A DNA stretch of 64,000 nt from Anseranas semipalmata (taxonomy: Eukaryota; Chordata; Aves; Anseriformes; Anseranatidae): assembly GCA_013399115.1 (NCBI GenBank), contig VXAA01001306.1:1548-65547 (forward strand). Reading direction: 5' to 3'. Shown piece by piece: positions 62,740-64,000 of this stretch; positions within the stretch are counted from its first letter, which is position 1; every line of letters starts with the position of its first letter. Position numbers and translations under genes: made by a program. The notes beneath the pieces are model-generated. The model did no database searches. It saw only the letters and a program-made list of their open reading frames with translations, and was not told where the DNA came from.

Positions 62740-63175
62740 ACCGCTCACCCCGCAGCTCCTGCTGAAACAAGCAAGAATTCCTGGGTGCTCAGCACCTTTG
62801 AAGAGCAGGACGCCCGTTTGGGAACAGACGAGGGGTGCCGGCACAGCAGCAGGCACACCGCCGCTCGCCCGCCAGCCCCTGTTCAGCACAAGCTCCTGAA
62901 CCTGGCGCTTCCTATGGCCACGTTCACCGCGACTCCTCCGAATCCGGCCGTGACATCCTGCAGAAGAGGCGGCTGTGGGACTCGCCCCCTGCCCAACCAC
63001 ATCCATCGGTTTGGCACAAGGTAGCAGCTTCGCCTACAACCCTGCCGCCCAGCATCGCCCTGCGCGAGGGGCCCAGGCACCTTGCTCGTGTGCTGCTGCT
63101 GCTGCAGGCTGATGGCGCTCAACTCCCCGCGTGGATTCTGCCCGAAGCATCGCAAATGCAGCACCGAGGTACTGA
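62740..63175 (+). promoter_or_regulatory. CpG-dense block preceding a 3'UTR-like tail
   Basis: About 430 bp with roughly 30 CpGs. A plus-strand frame, open from about 62802, ends at TGA 63180-63182 (115 codons from a GTG), but has no ATG start, and a 99-101 codon minus frame overlaps it. It includes a short CTG run (near 63093). It could be the body of a CpG-rich terminal exon or an orphan island. Confidence 0.35.
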
Positions 63176-63182
63176 GCTGTGA

Positions 63183-63945
63183 AGACATTGGCCTTGACCT
63201 TCTGCTTTAAAAGAGGAATATTTCACGTGAGCCAAAGGAAATGAGCAATTTCGGCCACTACGGATTTGTTATATTATTTTCTTCCAAAACATGCTGACGC
63301 AGAAGTTGCATGCTCGGAAAAACGAAAAAAAACACAAAGAACAACCACAAAACAAACAAACAACCCCCCCCAGGGATTCTAGTTGATTTGGTTTCACATC
63401 CACTGTGATGAACGCTCTGAGGTTCATCTTTTGGAAAGCAGAAATTACTTTCTGGAAAGCTGAAAGGACCTCAAGAAGATGGGAGGTAGACAGAAGCTTC
63501 TACCTGTCCTTAAATCCCTTGTGACTTACGAAAGAGAAATGATTTGTTCCAAACTCTTCTGAATAGGAAGCCTGAAGGGCTGACTTTAATTTATGTGCAA
63601 TTTCTTGTAATAATCTAATTTACATGTCTGACAAAGTTCTGGGTTATTACTTTTCACAGAAATTACAATGTAATTGCTATTGTTTTCTTCTTTAATTATT
63701 CTGATGGAGTTAACACAGGATATTTTTAATAAACTTTGCTTATCTGAGGGATAACACTTGAACTAACATAATATGAACAGAATTTATCCTTCATTTGCTG
63801 TCATAATATTTTCTGTAGACATTCAGAATAATACTAGAATTTTGCTGAAGAGAAACCTGTTCCTGGGTTGATTTTGCATCTGGCTATATTCACATATTAT
63901 ATGCAACAGTATGAATTGGACAATAAAATCTTTGCACCATTAACA
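63183..63945 (+). terminator. 3'UTR-like tail with poly(A) signal
   Basis: After the CpG-dense block the sequence becomes AT-rich and stop-rich in all frames, like a 3'UTR. A canonical AATAAA at 63922-63927 is followed by a CA-type cleavage position near 63938-63946 and a T/GT-rich downstream element (GTTTGCTATGGTTTTATTT, 63947-63965). A TGTA word lies about 110 bp upstream, near 63815. All parts of a good vertebrate cleavage/polyadenylation site are present on the plus strand. Which transcript it would end is unknown. Confidence 0.4.
63318..63371. repeat. A-rich (ACAA)n tract ending in a C run
   Basis: Lys/Asn-like A-rich DNA with AAC and ACAA units, followed by an eight-base C run. Low complexity only. 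Confidence 0.8.
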
Positions 63946-64000
63946 AGTTTGCTATGGTTTTATTTAGAAGCTCACAGTTCAGGCAAAGTATTACCATCTT

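Noticed and set aside
63728..63735. Upstream AATAAA in the terminal tail as the main poly(A) site
   Set aside because: It lacks a clear GT-rich downstream element; the signal at 63922 is better formed.
1..64000. CRISPR arrays, insertion sequences, operons, tRNA or rRNA genes
   Set aside because: No regularly spaced direct repeats, no bacterial gene organisation and no cloverleaf or rRNA core sequence were seen; the CR1 and LTR relics indicate a vertebrate genome.

Overview
This window reads as vertebrate nuclear DNA, most likely from a bird. The strongest clue is a set of CR1 LINE 3' ends of avian type (about 1390-1463 and 16645-16714), plus the terminus of an avian ERVL-like LTR (about 8084-8126). 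There are no Alu/L1-type elements, repeat density is very low, and short CpG-dense islands stand out from an AT-rich background. Nothing prokaryotic or viral-genomic is present: no operons, no CRISPR, no rRNA or tRNA gene that I can recognise.

The main result is negative. I find no intact protein-coding gene and no coding exon that I can name in 64 kb. Open frames rarely exceed 100 codons, the longest (about 170-176 codons) are near chance expectation, and many overlap on opposite strands. The window is best read as a gene desert or the inside of very large intron(s), with scattered candidate regulatory and non-coding transcript signals.

Layout. 1-740: a CpG-rich possible first exon with a splice donor, then a decayed C2H2 zinc-finger array. 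1.4 kb: CR1 3' end. 8.1 kb: LTR terminus. 12.06-13.1 kb: CpG islands; the first has two GC boxes flanking a heat-shock-element-like motif and an ATG in good context. 16.6 kb: second CR1. 17.7-18.05 kb: TATA/initiator candidate with a palindromic CRE about 320 bp downstream. 21.1-21.4 kb: POU octamer and CTCF-like motif. 24 kb: ancient amniote repeat with a perfect inverted repeat. 32 and 37 kb: further CpG-dense patches. 40.1 kb: MIR/CORE-SINE-like relic. 45.3 kb: TATA box, very short putative exon and donor. 46.85-47.31 kb: CpG-rich block with a (GC)9 tract. 54.1-54.45 kb: old CR1 3' end on the minus strand. 58.6-58.93 kb: dense CpG island. 62.2-63.2 kb: two CpG-rich blocks followed by an AT-rich, 3'UTR-like tail with a good poly(A) signal at 63922.

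Possible joint logic, as inference only: the 45.3 kb promoter, the cryptic exon at 55.07 kb and the 63.92 kb poly(A) site could belong to one plus-strand, probably non-coding, transcript. The CpG islands and motif-rich AT segments could be promoters or enhancers of flanking developmental genes outside the window. RNA-seq and multi-species alignment would decide this.
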